DNA of 64,000 bases from Streptomyces sp. V3I8 (GTDB taxonomy: Bacteria; Actinomycetota; Actinomycetes; Streptomycetales; Streptomycetaceae): assembly GCF_030817535.1 (NCBI RefSeq), contig NZ_JAUSZL010000002.1:1302001-1366000 (forward strand), given 5' to 3'. The position numbers were made by a program, and so were the translations under genes. Position 1 is the stretch's first letter. Each line of letters begins with the position of its first letter. Shown piece after piece: positions 25,814-34,439 of the stretch. The notes under the pieces were generated by a model. It was not told the origin of the DNA, ran no database searches, and worked only from the letters and a program-made list of their open reading frames with translations.

Positions 25814-26731
25814 CTACCGCGGCGGCGTGGGCGTGTCATGCGTCCGGTACATCGCCTGCACGTCCAGTTCCAGCTGGACCGTCGGCCCGACCACCGCGAT
25901 CCCGCGTGCCAGCATGGACTTCCAGTTCAGCGTGTAGTCCTCGCGGTGCAGCTCCGCCCTGGCCAGTGCGGCGCAGCGCAGCTCCTCGCCGTAGCCGCCG
26001 TTCACCGTGCCGAGGTAGGTGGTGTCCAGGGCCACCGAGCGGCTCACCCCGTGCATCGTCAGCGAGCCCTGCAGGGTCCACCGGCTGCCGCCGCGGTACG
26101 CGAACCGGGTGCCGTGGAACTCGAGGTGCGGGAACCGCTCGACGTCCAGGAAGTCGCCGGAGCGCAGGTGGTCGTCGCGGGTCCGGTTGCCGGTGGTGAT
26201 GCTCGACGCGTCGATACGGACGTGCACGCGGGAGTCGGCCATGTCCTCGCCGATCCGGATGCCGCCCTCGAACCGCTCGAAGCGGCCGTGCACGTGCGCC
26301 ATGCCGACGTGCTTGGCAATGAACCGGATCGCCGTGTGGGGCGGGTCGAAGAGCCAGTTGCCCGGCGGCGGCAGTTGCGGCCCACGGGCGGGCTGGAGCT
26401 GGATCCGCTCCCCCGGCGCCGCGGGCCCGGCCACCACGTCGACCGTCTCGTGGTGCGGGTGCAGGCCTTCGGCGGCGACCATCAGGCTGTACCGGCCGGG
26501 CGGCAGCGCCGCGAGGAAGCAGCCGTACGGGTCGGTGGTGCCGCGTGCCACGACGCGGTGCGTGTCCAGCGCGGTGACCGTGACGTCGGCCGCGCCCATC
26601 GGCTGGCCCACGGGGTCGAGGACCTCGCGGCCGATGGCGCCCGCGCCCGGCGGGAGGGGGAGCGGGAAGCCCGTCGCACCGGCGCCGGGGCCCCGTTCGG
26701 TCCGCCGTTGCCGAAGCAGTGCGAGGGCCAT
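25814..26731 (-). CDS. YceI-family protein with N-terminal carboxypeptidase-regulatory-like domain
   Basis: This is a 305-residue protein from ATG 26731, which follows AAAGGTGG; an in-frame GTG three codons upstream is less likely. Residues about 30-105 form a carboxypeptidase-regulatory-like beta-sandwich (EVLDPVGQPMGAADVTVTAL ... GRYSLMVAAEGL). Residues about 125-300 form the YceI lipocalin-like barrel (WLFDPPHTAIRFIAKHVGMA; VHVRIDASSITTGN; DYTLNWKS). YceI proteins bind isoprenoid-like lipids. No signal peptide is seen, so the protein is probably cytoplasmic. It is monocistronic. Confidence 0.85.
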   Translation of the reverse strand: MALALLRQRRTERGPGAGATGFPLPLPPGAGAIGREVLDPVGQPMGAADVTVTALDTHRVVARGTTDPYGCFLAALPPGRYSLMVAAEGLHPHHETVDVVAGPAAPGERIQLQPARGPQLPPPGNWLFDPPHTAIRFIAKHVGMAHVHGRFERFEGGIRIGEDMADSRVHVRIDASSITTGNRTRDDHLRSGDFLDVERFPHLEFHGTRFAYRGGSRWTLQGSLTMHGVSRSVALDTTYLGTVNGGYGEELRCAALARAELHREDYTLNWKSMLARGIAVVGPTVQLELDVQAMYRTHDTPTPPR

Positions 26732-26808
26732 GGTGTCCACCTTTCTTCACCTGCGTCCGAGCCCGGGAGACGGCACGGAGCTCAGAGCGATGGTCGCCCA
26801 GGACGCGC

Positions 26809-26843
26809 GGAAGCGGGTGTCTCACTTCGAGACACCCGCTTCC
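26809..26843 (-). terminator. Terminator of the GH30 gene
   Basis: A perfect 15-bp stem (26809-26823 with 26829-26843) with a 5-nt loop lies 65 bp beyond the GH30 stop, between that gene and the YceI start. Confidence 0.75.
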
Positions 26844-26907
26844 GGGGCGACGGCACCACCGCCCCGGTCCTCGCGGCCCGACGGTCACACCGTGGGCGGC
26901 CCGGCGC

Positions 26908-28380
26908 TCACACGGTGACGCCGTCGATCTCGAAGGTCTGCACCGAGGCGGCGGCGAACGGCACGCTCAGGCTCCTGCCGTTCAGGTAGGTGTCCGAGCG
27001 GGCGGTGTAGAGGTCCCCGCCGCCCGAGGTCAGCGTGCTCCAGCGGCGTACGAGTCCGCCCGTGCCGCCGGTGACCTGGCCGAAGCGGGACAGGTCGAAG
27101 GTGAGCGTCTGCGCGGCGCCGGAGTTGACCGCCACGACGACCAGGCGCTTCGTCGTCGCGTCATGGGCGGCGACCGCGTATCCGACGCCCGTGTCGATGA
27201 CGGTCATGCCCGGCCGGATGTGGCGGCTGAACTGGGCCATCACGTAGTACTTGGTCTGCACGGTGGTCGGCTGCAGCGTGTTCTGGTCGTACGCGATCAT
27301 CGCCCAGCCGGTGGAGGGGTCCATCACCTGCCAGTAGACCCAGGCGGTCGGGTGCAGCCAGCGGAAGTCCGTGCACAGGTTGTTCGCCAGGGTGAGGCCG
27401 GTGCCGTCGCTGTCACCGGTCTCCGAGTTCCACAGCTTCTTGCCCGCCGTCGTGACGACGTCCGTGTACAGGAGGTCGCGGCGGCCGCCGGAGCCCTGGT
27501 AGCCGTGCACGTTGACCTGGCCGATCAGGGCCTTCGTCGACGCCCCGAAGGAGTTCCAGGTCGTACGGGCCAGGTCGTAGCTCGTCTCGTCGGAGGCCGA
27601 GAGCCTGACGCCGGACAGGCCGCGCTTGTCCAGCTCGCTGCGCAGGTACGGCAGGACGGCCGCCTGGACGGAGGCGTCCATGTGGCAGCCCTCCTGCGTG
27701 CCCGTGGCGGTCCACCAGCCGGACGAGGGCTCGTTGAAGGGATCCACGGTCGCGAAGTTCACACCCCAGTTGTTCTTCGCGTACAGGGCGACGGCGGCCA
27801 GGTGGGAGGCGTGCTGGCGGTAGTTCCAGGACTGGAGGTTGTTGCCGCCGCCGGACGCGCCGGACGGGTTGTGGTTGAGGCACATCCACCACATGGGCGA
27901 GTTGGCGAACAGTTCGGTGACGGCCCCGCGCCGGACCGCCTTGACCAGGGCGGCCCGCTGGTTGGCGTCGGCCGTCCAGTCCCAGGCGGCGGAGGTGGGG
28001 TCCTCGTTGTTCCAGTCCTGCCAGAAACCCTCGATCTGCTTGAACGCCGGGATGTTGGGCGAGGCCGCCATGGTCTGGCCGCCCACGCTGTTCGGACTGC
28101 ACGCGCCCAGGTTGTAGCGGGCGATGTTCAGGCCGAGACCGGGCAGGGTCCTGCCGCCGTACGCGACCGAGTTGGTGGTGAAGAAGATGTCGGCGAAGTC
28201 GTCGCGCGCGCCGAACACATTGGCCCACCAGGCGAGGGAGGTGCCCCAGCCCTCCCACCGCCCGTAGGTGGTGGCGGGGTCGACCGCGACGGTCGCGTCG
28301 GCCCGGGCCGTGCCTGTCGCCAGCGCGCTCCCCAGCAGCGTGCCGCCCGCCGCCGCCAGCAGCGATCTGCGCTTGATCAT
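26908..28380 (-). CDS. Secreted GH30-type endo-beta-1,6-galactanase
   Basis: This is a 490-residue protein from ATG 28380 behind AGGAG; the frame is open upstream but lacks coding character. A TAT-like signal peptide (MIKRRSLLAAAGGTLLGSALA) is followed by the GH30 barrel (RWEGWGTSLAWWANVFG; LGLNIARYNLGACSP). The acid/base Glu is in VDPFNEPSSGWW and the nucleophile Glu in KLWNSETGDSDG. A small beta-sandwich (VNSGAAQTLTFDLSRFG) closes the protein. The pattern matches fungal/actinobacterial beta-1,6-galactanases acting on arabinogalactan side chains, complementing the arabinofuranosidase at 9.0-10.5 kb. Confidence 0.88.
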   Translation of the reverse strand: MIKRRSLLAAAGGTLLGSALATGTARADATVAVDPATTYGRWEGWGTSLAWWANVFGARDDFADIFFTTNSVAYGGRTLPGLGLNIARYNLGACSPNSVGGQTMAASPNIPAFKQIEGFWQDWNNEDPTSAAWDWTADANQRAALVKAVRRGAVTELFANSPMWWMCLNHNPSGASGGGNNLQSWNYRQHASHLAAVALYAKNNWGVNFATVDPFNEPSSGWWTATGTQEGCHMDASVQAAVLPYLRSELDKRGLSGVRLSASDETSYDLARTTWNSFGASTKALIGQVNVHGYQGSGGRRDLLYTDVVTTAGKKLWNSETGDSDGTGLTLANNLCTDFRWLHPTAWVYWQVMDPSTGWAMIAYDQNTLQPTTVQTKYYVMAQFSRHIRPGMTVIDTGVGYAVAAHDATTKRLVVVAVNSGAAQTLTFDLSRFGQVTGGTGGLVRRWSTLTSGGGDLYTARSDTYLNGRSLSVPFAAASVQTFEIDGVTV

Positions 28381-28452
28381 GGAATCTCCTGTCAGGCTCA
28401 TGCCACAACCTGCTCGAAGCATGGGGCTGCCCGAAACGCTTGTCGAGACGCA

Positions 28453-28467
28453 TGACAGCGCTTTCTG
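28453..28467. promoter_or_regulatory. Candidate LacI-family operator upstream of the galactanase
   Basis: TGACAGCGCTTTCTG has an AGCGCT core and near-dyad symmetry (GACAGCGCTTTC against GAAAGCGCTGTC), like LacI/CcpA-type sites. It lies about 75 bp upstream of the galactanase start. Confidence 0.4.
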
Positions 28468-28897
28468 TTTCGATAGCTTGCGGAGATCGCCGTGGGCGCG
28501 GACGCGGGTACGGGTGCGGGTACAGGTACGGGTGCGAGCGCGGCTGCCCGGTGAGGCCGACGCCGGGTGCCCGCCTCCCGTACGCCTGCCTCGCGACCGG
28601 CTCGGCCGCGACCGCCGGGTCGGTCCCACGAGACAGGCCCGGCCGAACGGGGGAACGGGGTGCGCCGAGACTCCCGGCGGGGCCCGCAGGGCGTGCCGGA
28701 CGCCCCCGGCCCCGAGGGCGCGGCGCAGGACCCAGCGCCGCAAGGACCGCGACCGGGGGACACAGCGGGCTCCGGTCACCGCGCGCCCCGGGGGCGCGGG
28801 GAACCGCGCGGCCGGCCGCGCCCGCCTCCCGTCCACCCCGTATCCGCACGATCCCCTCGTTGCCCCTTCAACTACACCGGGTACGGTGGAACACGCC
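28468..28897. other. Intergenic region with G-rich repeats, no gene recognised
   Basis: It holds short GGGTACGGGTGC-type direct repeats (about 28,508-28,545) and a diverged copy of the dispersed intergenic repeat (about 28,785-28,825), then the promoter of the Fis-type regulator. Open frames here are Arg/Pro-rich and unconvincing. Confidence 0.4.
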
Positions 28898-30658
28898 GTG
28901 ACCACCACGAACCACTCCCCCGCAGTCCCCGTCCACCCCGCCCTCACGTCCCTGCGCCAGGCACGCGAGCGGTTCCTGACGGGCACCCCGCCGCCCGCGG
29001 GCACCGAGGGCCTGCCGGGCGTACCGGAAGAGGTCGCCGCCGCCTGGCGCCGCGCCCGCTTCTTCGGCGTACCGCACGACCGACGGGAGTCGCCCCGCCC
29101 CGCCCGCGCCACCGGGTCCCCCCTGCTGCCTGCCGCTCGCCCGGTGCTGGAGAGAGTCGCCCCCGCCCTCGTCCGCGCCCGGTCGGCGCTGCTCCTCACC
29201 GACGAGCGGCTGGGGGTGCTGTGGTCGGGTGGGAACGCGCCGGACGACGAGCGGTGCCGTGATCTCTCCGAGGACCAGGTAGGACACAACAGCGCGGCAC
29301 TCGCCCTGCGTGAACGGCGCCGCGCGGAAGTGCACGGCCCCGAGCACTTCCTCGACCTGTGGCAGGAGGTGTCCGCGGTCAGCGTCCCGGTGCTGGCGCC
29401 GGAGAACGGCCGGGTCCTGGGCACGGTGACCGTGGCGTCCGGCCTGCACGCCGACCGCTCACCGCATCCGGGGGCCGCCCTCGCCGAGGCCACCGCGACG
29501 GCCGTCGAGGCGGAGCTCCTGACCCGCTCGCGCACGGCGGAACGCGTCCTGCTCGACGCCTACCAGCGGGCCGCCTCCCGGCCGGGGGCCGCGGTCGTGG
29601 CACTGGACGGGCGGAACCGCCTGCTGACCGAGGCGGCGGCAGGTCTGCTGTCACCGGCCGCGGTGGAGGTGCTGGAGCGGAGCACGGACCCCGCGCACCG
29701 CACCCACCCGGCCCCGCACGGACACGAACTGCGGCTGCCCGACGGCGCCGGCACCGCGCGGATCGCGCGGGTGTGCCATCGGGGCGCCGTCATCGGCGTG
29801 GTCGCCGTGCTCGAACCGCCGCCCGGCGGCGGGCCTCCTGCCGCGCGGCGGTCCCGCACCGGGCCCGCCGGCGGCTCGGTCCCCTGGCGGCACGCGACCG
29901 CCCGGGCGGCGGAGCTGGTACACGCCGGGGGGCCGTTGCTGCTGACCGGTGAGCGCGGCACCGGCAAGACCACCCTGGCGAGGGAGCTGCTGGCCGCGCA
30001 CGGCGTACCGGCGCCGGCGGTCGTGGACGCGGCGGAGGGACCCGTCCGCGCCCTTGCCGCCCGCCTGGCGGCGCTGACGGACGGCGCCCCGCTCCTGCTG
30101 CGCCACGCCGAGGAACTCGCGCAGTGCGACATCGCCCCGCTCAACTCCCTGCTCGACGCGCATCCGCATGTGCCGCTCCTCGTCACCCACACCCCCGGCA
30201 CCGCCCCCGGACCGTGCCTGCAGCGGCTGCTGGACATCCTGGCCGCCCGCTCGGTGGCGCTCCCGGCCCTGCGGGAACGCGCACAGGACATCAGGGGACT
30301 GCTGTCGGACCTGACGCCGGGGCCCGCACCGGGCGAGCCCCCTCTCACCTGGGCACTGGACGCCCTGCACGCCCTGGAACGCCATCCCTGGCCCGGCAAC
30401 GTCACCGAACTCGCGCACCTCGTACGAGCGTTGGCCGAACGGCGGCGCACGACGGGACCGGTCCGGCGCGCCGAGCTCCCGGACCCGGTCCGGGAGGGGC
30501 CGGCGGCACGGCCGCTGAGCCCGATGGAGCACGCCGAGCGCACCGCCGTCCTGGAGGCGCTGCGCCGGCACGGCGGCAACAAGGCGCGGACCGCGGCGGC
30601 GCTGGGCATCGCCCGCGCCACCCTGTACCGCAAACTGCGTGCCTACAGGAGCGGTTGA
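28898..30658 (+). CDS. Fis-family regulator of the sigma-54-activator type lacking the GAFTGA loop
   Basis: This is a 586-residue protein from GTG 28898, behind GGTGGA; the GTG at 28886 is an alternative. A GAF-like sensory region covers residues about 60-210 (LLTDERLGVLWSGGN; LSEDQVGHNSAALALRERR). A PAS-like segment follows, then an AAA+ module with Walker A LTGERGTGKTTL and a reduced core, and a Fis helix-turn-helix (AVLEALRRHGGNKARTAAALGIARATLYRKL). The GAFTGA motif that contacts sigma-54 is absent, as expected since Streptomyces lacks sigma-54. These proteins regulate catabolic genes by direct DNA binding. Targets are unknown. Confidence 0.85.
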   Translation: MTTTNHSPAVPVHPALTSLRQARERFLTGTPPPAGTEGLPGVPEEVAAAWRRARFFGVPHDRRESPRPARATGSPLLPAARPVLERVAPALVRARSALLLTDERLGVLWSGGNAPDDERCRDLSEDQVGHNSAALALRERRRAEVHGPEHFLDLWQEVSAVSVPVLAPENGRVLGTVTVASGLHADRSPHPGAALAEATATAVEAELLTRSRTAERVLLDAYQRAASRPGAAVVALDGRNRLLTEAAAGLLSPAAVEVLERSTDPAHRTHPAPHGHELRLPDGAGTARIARVCHRGAVIGVVAVLEPPPGGGPPAARRSRTGPAGGSVPWRHATARAAELVHAGGPLLLTGERGTGKTTLARELLAAHGVPAPAVVDAAEGPVRALAARLAALTDGAPLLLRHAEELAQCDIAPLNSLLDAHPHVPLLVTHTPGTAPGPCLQRLLDILAARSVALPALRERAQDIRGLLSDLTPGPAPGEPPLTWALDALHALERHPWPGNVTELAHLVRALAERRRTTGPVRRAELPDPVREGPAARPLSPMEHAERTAVLEALRRHGGNKARTAAALGIARATLYRKLRAYRSG

Positions 30659-30750
30659 GGGACGGTCACCGCCACCCGCCCCGAGATGCCGCTCTCCTCC
30701 TGCGGGCCGGTGACGGAGACCGAGTAGTAGTACGCGCGATCCGCGCGGAT
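30644..30750 (-). pseudogene. C-terminal remnant resembling a fibronectin-III-like extracellular domain
   Basis: On the minus strand a short frame reads RADRAYYYSVSVTGPQEE then SGISGRVAVTVP and stops. This is the pattern of the last strands of a secreted beta-sandwich domain. No start or upstream part exists, since the monooxygenase operon begins its own coding at 30,776. It overlaps the end of the Fis-type gene in antisense. Low confidence. Confidence 0.3.
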
Positions 30751-30775
30751 GTCTCGGCCGCCGCTCCCGGAGAGC

Positions 30776-31903
30776 TCACCCGCGTCGCCACTCCCGCGCG
30801 AGCAGCTCGTAGGAGCGGACCCGGTCGGCGTGGTCGTGGGTGATGGTGGTGATCAGCAACTCGTCGGCCCCGGTGGCCTCCCGCAACTGCTCCAGTCGGG
30901 CGGCGACCCGGCCCGGGGAACCGACGAATTGGGTGTCCAGGCGGTCCTGGACCAACTCCCGGTCCGCGTCGGTCCAGACGTGGGCGCGGGCCTCGTCCGG
31001 GGTGGGGAACGGGATCGCGCCCTCGGCCGTGCGGATGCTGCGCACCCAGAGGCCGTAGCCGGTGGCCAGTTCACGGGCCCGCTCGTCGTCCTCGGCGACC
31101 ACGACGTCGGCCGAGACGCTCACATAGGGCTTGTCGAGTACGTCGGAGGGCTGGAACGCGGCCCGGTACGCGTCGACCGCCTCCAGTACGGTCCCCGGGC
31201 TGACGTGGTAGTTCGCCGCGAACCGCAGGCCCCCGCGCCCCGCGACCCGGGCGCTCTCGCCCCCGCTGCTGCCCAGGATCCACACCTGCAGGTCGGCGCC
31301 CTCGCCCGGGACCACATGGGCCTCGACGCCTTCCGCCGACCGGTAGGTGCCGGCCAGCAGCGCCAGGATGTCGTCGACCTGCTCGCCGTACTCCTGCGAT
31401 TCGGCGTTCGGCTGTCCGAGCAGGCGCAGTTGGAGGGCGACGCGGGGCGAGCCGAGCAGGTGCGCGAAGGAGAACTTCGGCGGGATCGGCAGACCGCCCG
31501 GCGCCCGGCCGTCGACGACCGGGGTCGCGTCCGGCAGTGGGTCGACGGGCCCGCCGGGCGGCTTGCCGCCGGACCGGCCCAGGCCCAGGTCAAGGCGTCC
31601 GGGGTGCAGCGCGTCGATCAGCCCGAACTCCTCCACCGTGGACAGGGCGGTGCGGTGGCCCAGTTGCACGGCTCCGGAGCCGAGCCGGATCGTCGAGGTC
31701 GCGGACGCGGTGAGCGCGAGCACGACCGCCGGTGAGGTGCCGGCCACTCCGGGGTTCAGGTGGTGCTCGGCGAACCAGTGGCGGGCGTAGCCGAGCCGTT
31801 CGGCCCGCTGGGCCAGGTCGATGGAGTTGCGCAGCGCGTCGGCCGCGGTGGAGCCGGACGACACCGGGACCAGGTCGAGGACGCCGAGGGGGATGTCTGA
31901 CAT
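30776..31903 (-). CDS. LLM-class flavin-dependent oxidoreductase (gene 4 of the sulfur-linked operon)
   Basis: This is a 375-residue protein from ATG 31903 (MSDIPLGVLDLVPVSSGS), after AGGAG at slightly long spacing. It has a luciferase-like TIM barrel with the FMN/active-site stretches RLGYARHWFAEHHLNPGVAGTSP, IRLGSGAVQLGHRTAL and LQVWILGSSGGESARVAG. This subgroup (AlkB/YwcH/YhbW-like) uses reduced flavin. It is the last of four LLM genes read leftward with short gaps or overlaps. Confidence 0.9.
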   Translation of the reverse strand: MSDIPLGVLDLVPVSSGSTAADALRNSIDLAQRAERLGYARHWFAEHHLNPGVAGTSPAVVLALTASATSTIRLGSGAVQLGHRTALSTVEEFGLIDALHPGRLDLGLGRSGGKPPGGPVDPLPDATPVVDGRAPGGLPIPPKFSFAHLLGSPRVALQLRLLGQPNAESQEYGEQVDDILALLAGTYRSAEGVEAHVVPGEGADLQVWILGSSGGESARVAGRGGLRFAANYHVSPGTVLEAVDAYRAAFQPSDVLDKPYVSVSADVVVAEDDERARELATGYGLWVRSIRTAEGAIPFPTPDEARAHVWTDADRELVQDRLDTQFVGSPGRVAARLEQLREATGADELLITTITHDHADRVRSYELLAREWRRG

Positions 31904-31917
31904 GTGCGGGGTGCTCC

Positions 31918-33027
31918 TCAGCGGTCGGCGGGGACGGGGCGCCCGGCGGGGAGGGGGACCGGTGCGGGTGCGGCCTGCACCGGGCCCCAGGGGAACGGCG
32001 GATCGGGGATCTCGCGGCGCAGCACCGGCGCGACGGCCGACTGGAACAGTGCGAGCGAGTCGCGGTGCTGAGTGTCCGTCAGGCCACCGGCGTCCGCGTG
32101 GAGATGCAGGACCGTGTGGCCGAACCGCTCGTGGTAGCGGTGCACCTTCTCGACGATCTGCTGCGGGCTGCCGATCAGCGCGGAGCTGCGCTCCACGAAG
32201 TCCTCCAGGGTGGGGAACACCGGTTCCAGACCGAGCCGCCGCTGGAACGCCAACTGGCCCTCGAAGACCGGCCGGTAGGCGCTGATCGCCTCCTGTGACG
32301 TACGGGCCGCGTAGTGGCCGGCCGTGCCGGCGCCGACGGCGATGCGGGCCGGGTCGTGGCCGTGGTGCTTCCACCGTTCGCGATAGTGGTCGATCAACTC
32401 GGCGTACGGATCGATGGGGTGGGAGACGTTCGCCGAGAAGAGCGGGTCCCCGTAGCGGGCGGCGAGGTCGACGGACTCCTTGCTCGTGGCGCTGCCGTGC
32501 CAGACGCGGACGGGCTGCTGGAGCGGTCTGGGCCACACCTCGGCGTCCACCAGTCCGGGGCGGAAGCGGGTCGCGGCGGTCACCTTGTCCTGCCGCCAGA
32601 GCGTGCGGAACACCTCGTAGCCCTCGGCGTTGCGGTCCCACTGGTCCTCGGGGGTGACGTGGAACAGCTCGCGCTGGGCGGTGCCGTTGCCCTTGCCGAT
32701 GATCAGTTCGAGACGGCCGCCCGACAGGTGGTCCAGGGTGGCGTAGTCCTCGTAGGCGCGCACCGGGTCGAGGAGGCTGAGCGTGGTGACCGCCGTGAAC
32801 AGGCGGATCCGCGAGGTGAGGGCGGCGATGTGGCTGAGCACGACGGGCGGCGAGGAGGAGATGAACGGGCGCTCGTGCCGCTCCCCCACGCCGAAGCCGT
32901 CGAAGCCCAGCTCCTCGGCGAGCAGGGCGTTGTCGAGGACTTCACGGAAGCGGGCGCCGGTGGACTTCTGGACGCCGGTCACCGGGTCCGGCGCGTGCAC
33001 GATCAGCGTGATGGCCAGGAACTTCAT
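31918..33027 (-). CDS. LLM-class flavin-dependent oxidoreductase (gene 3)
   Basis: This is a 369-residue protein from ATG 33027, overlapping the previous stop (ATGA) and ending 14 bp before the next start. It has a luciferase-like barrel (LLAEELGFDGFGVGERHERPF; SRIRLFTAVTTLSLLDPVRAYED; GGRLELIIGKGNG). The Pro/Ala-rich C-terminus is disordered. It should take electrons as FMNH2 from a reductase encoded elsewhere; none is visible in the operon. Confidence 0.9.
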   Translation of the reverse strand: MKFLAITLIVHAPDPVTGVQKSTGARFREVLDNALLAEELGFDGFGVGERHERPFISSSPPVVLSHIAALTSRIRLFTAVTTLSLLDPVRAYEDYATLDHLSGGRLELIIGKGNGTAQRELFHVTPEDQWDRNAEGYEVFRTLWRQDKVTAATRFRPGLVDAEVWPRPLQQPVRVWHGSATSKESVDLAARYGDPLFSANVSHPIDPYAELIDHYRERWKHHGHDPARIAVGAGTAGHYAARTSQEAISAYRPVFEGQLAFQRRLGLEPVFPTLEDFVERSSALIGSPQQIVEKVHRYHERFGHTVLHLHADAGGLTDTQHRDSLALFQSAVAPVLRREIPDPPFPWGPVQAAPAPVPLPAGRPVPADR

Positions 33028-34421
33028 GACGCCGCCCGCGCGTCCCCCGCCGCGGAGCCGGCGGCCGCCGCCCCGGACGGGGGCTGCGCCAGCCCCAGGT
33101 GGTCGCGCAGGGTCGTGCCCTCGTACTCCGTGCGGAAGACGCCGCGCTCCTGGAGCAGCGGGACGACCGTGTCGGCGAAGACGTCGAGCCCGCCGGGGGT
33201 GATGTGCGGGACGAGGATGAAGCCGTCGCTCGCGTCGGCCTGCACGAACGCGTCGATGGTGTCCGCGACGGTCGCCGCCGAGCCGACGAAGGCCTGGCGG
33301 CTGCCGGTCTCGATGACCAGGTCGCGGATGGACCACTTGTTGGCTGCGGCCAGCTCGCGCCACTCGCGGGCGGTGGCCAGCGGGTCGCGGTACATCCGCA
33401 CCTGGGCCCGGCCGCGGGCCAGGGTGTGCTCGCCCAGGTCGGGGTCGATGTCGGGCAGCGGGCCGTCCGGGTCGTACGCGGACAGGTCGCGGTTCCAGAC
33501 GAACTCCAGGTGCTTGAGCGCGGTCGCCCCGCTGACCTGCTGCCGGCGCACCTCGCGGGCGAGCTCCTCGGCCTCGGCGTCCGTGTCGCCCAGGACGAAG
33601 GTCGCGGCGGGCAGGATCAGCAGCTGGTCGGGGGTGCGGCCGTGCCGGGCCAGGCGGCCCTTGACGTCCGCGTAGAACGCCTGGCCCTCCTTGAGGGTGG
33701 CGTACCGGCTGAAGATCGCGTCGGCGCCGGCGGCGGCGAACTCCCGGCCCTCCTCGGAGTCACCCGCCTGGAAGATCACCGGACGGCCCTGCGGGGACCG
33801 CGGGACGTTGAACCGTCCCTCGATGTCGAAGTGCTGTCCCCGGTGGACGAAGGCGCCGGCCTGCGCGTCCCGCAGGAACGTGCCGGTCTCCTGGTCGGCG
33901 GCGATCTCGTCCCCGTGCCAGGAGTCGAAGAGCTCGTTGGCGGTGGCGAGGAACTCCCTGGCCCGGGAGTAGCGCTCCTCCTTCGGCAGGAAGCCGCCGC
34001 GGCGGAAGTTCTCGCCGGTGAAGGCGTCCCAGGAGGTGACGACGTTCCAGGCGGCGCGGCCGTCGGAGAGGTGGTCGAGGCTCGCGAACTGCCGGGCCAC
34101 CTCGTAGGGCTCGTTGAAGGTGGAGTTGATGGTGCCGGTCAGTCCGAGGTGTTCGGTGACGGCGGCGAGCGCGGACAGGACCGTGAAGGTGTCGGGCCGT
34201 CCCACGACGTCCAAGTCGTAGATCTTGCCGCCCTGTTCGCGCAGGCGCAGGCCCTCCGCGAGGAACAGGAAGTCGAACTTGGCGCGTTCGGCGGTGCGCG
34301 CGAAGTGTGCGAAGGAGCTGAACTCGATGTGGCTGCCGGCGGCGGGGTCGCTCCACACGGTGGTGTTGTTGACGCCGGGGAAGTGGGCCGCGAGGTGGAT
34401 CTGCTTACGGGGCTTGCTCAT
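33024..34421 (-). CDS. NtaA/SnaA/DszA-family flavin monooxygenase (gene 2)
   Basis: This is a 465-residue protein from ATG 34421. It begins KQIHLAAHFPGVNNTTVWSDP and carries hallmark blocks FDFLFLAEGLRLREQ, INSTFNEPYEVARQFASLDHLSDGRAAWNVVTSWD, FNVPRSPQGRPVIFQAGDSEEGREFAA and FVGSAATVADTIDAFVQ. Relatives oxidise sulfones, sulfonates, nitrilotriacetate or pristinamycin precursors. The leader peptide upstream of the operon and the absence of antibiotic genes favour organosulfur scavenging (inference). Confidence 0.9.
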   Translation of the reverse strand: MSKPRKQIHLAAHFPGVNNTTVWSDPAAGSHIEFSSFAHFARTAERAKFDFLFLAEGLRLREQGGKIYDLDVVGRPDTFTVLSALAAVTEHLGLTGTINSTFNEPYEVARQFASLDHLSDGRAAWNVVTSWDAFTGENFRRGGFLPKEERYSRAREFLATANELFDSWHGDEIAADQETGTFLRDAQAGAFVHRGQHFDIEGRFNVPRSPQGRPVIFQAGDSEEGREFAAAGADAIFSRYATLKEGQAFYADVKGRLARHGRTPDQLLILPAATFVLGDTDAEAEELAREVRRQQVSGATALKHLEFVWNRDLSAYDPDGPLPDIDPDLGEHTLARGRAQVRMYRDPLATAREWRELAAANKWSIRDLVIETGSRQAFVGSAATVADTIDAFVQADASDGFILVPHITPGGLDVFADTVVPLLQERGVFRTEYEGTTLRDHLGLAQPPSGAAAAGSAAGDARAAS

Positions 34422-34439
34422 GGTCGGGGTCCTTCCGGC

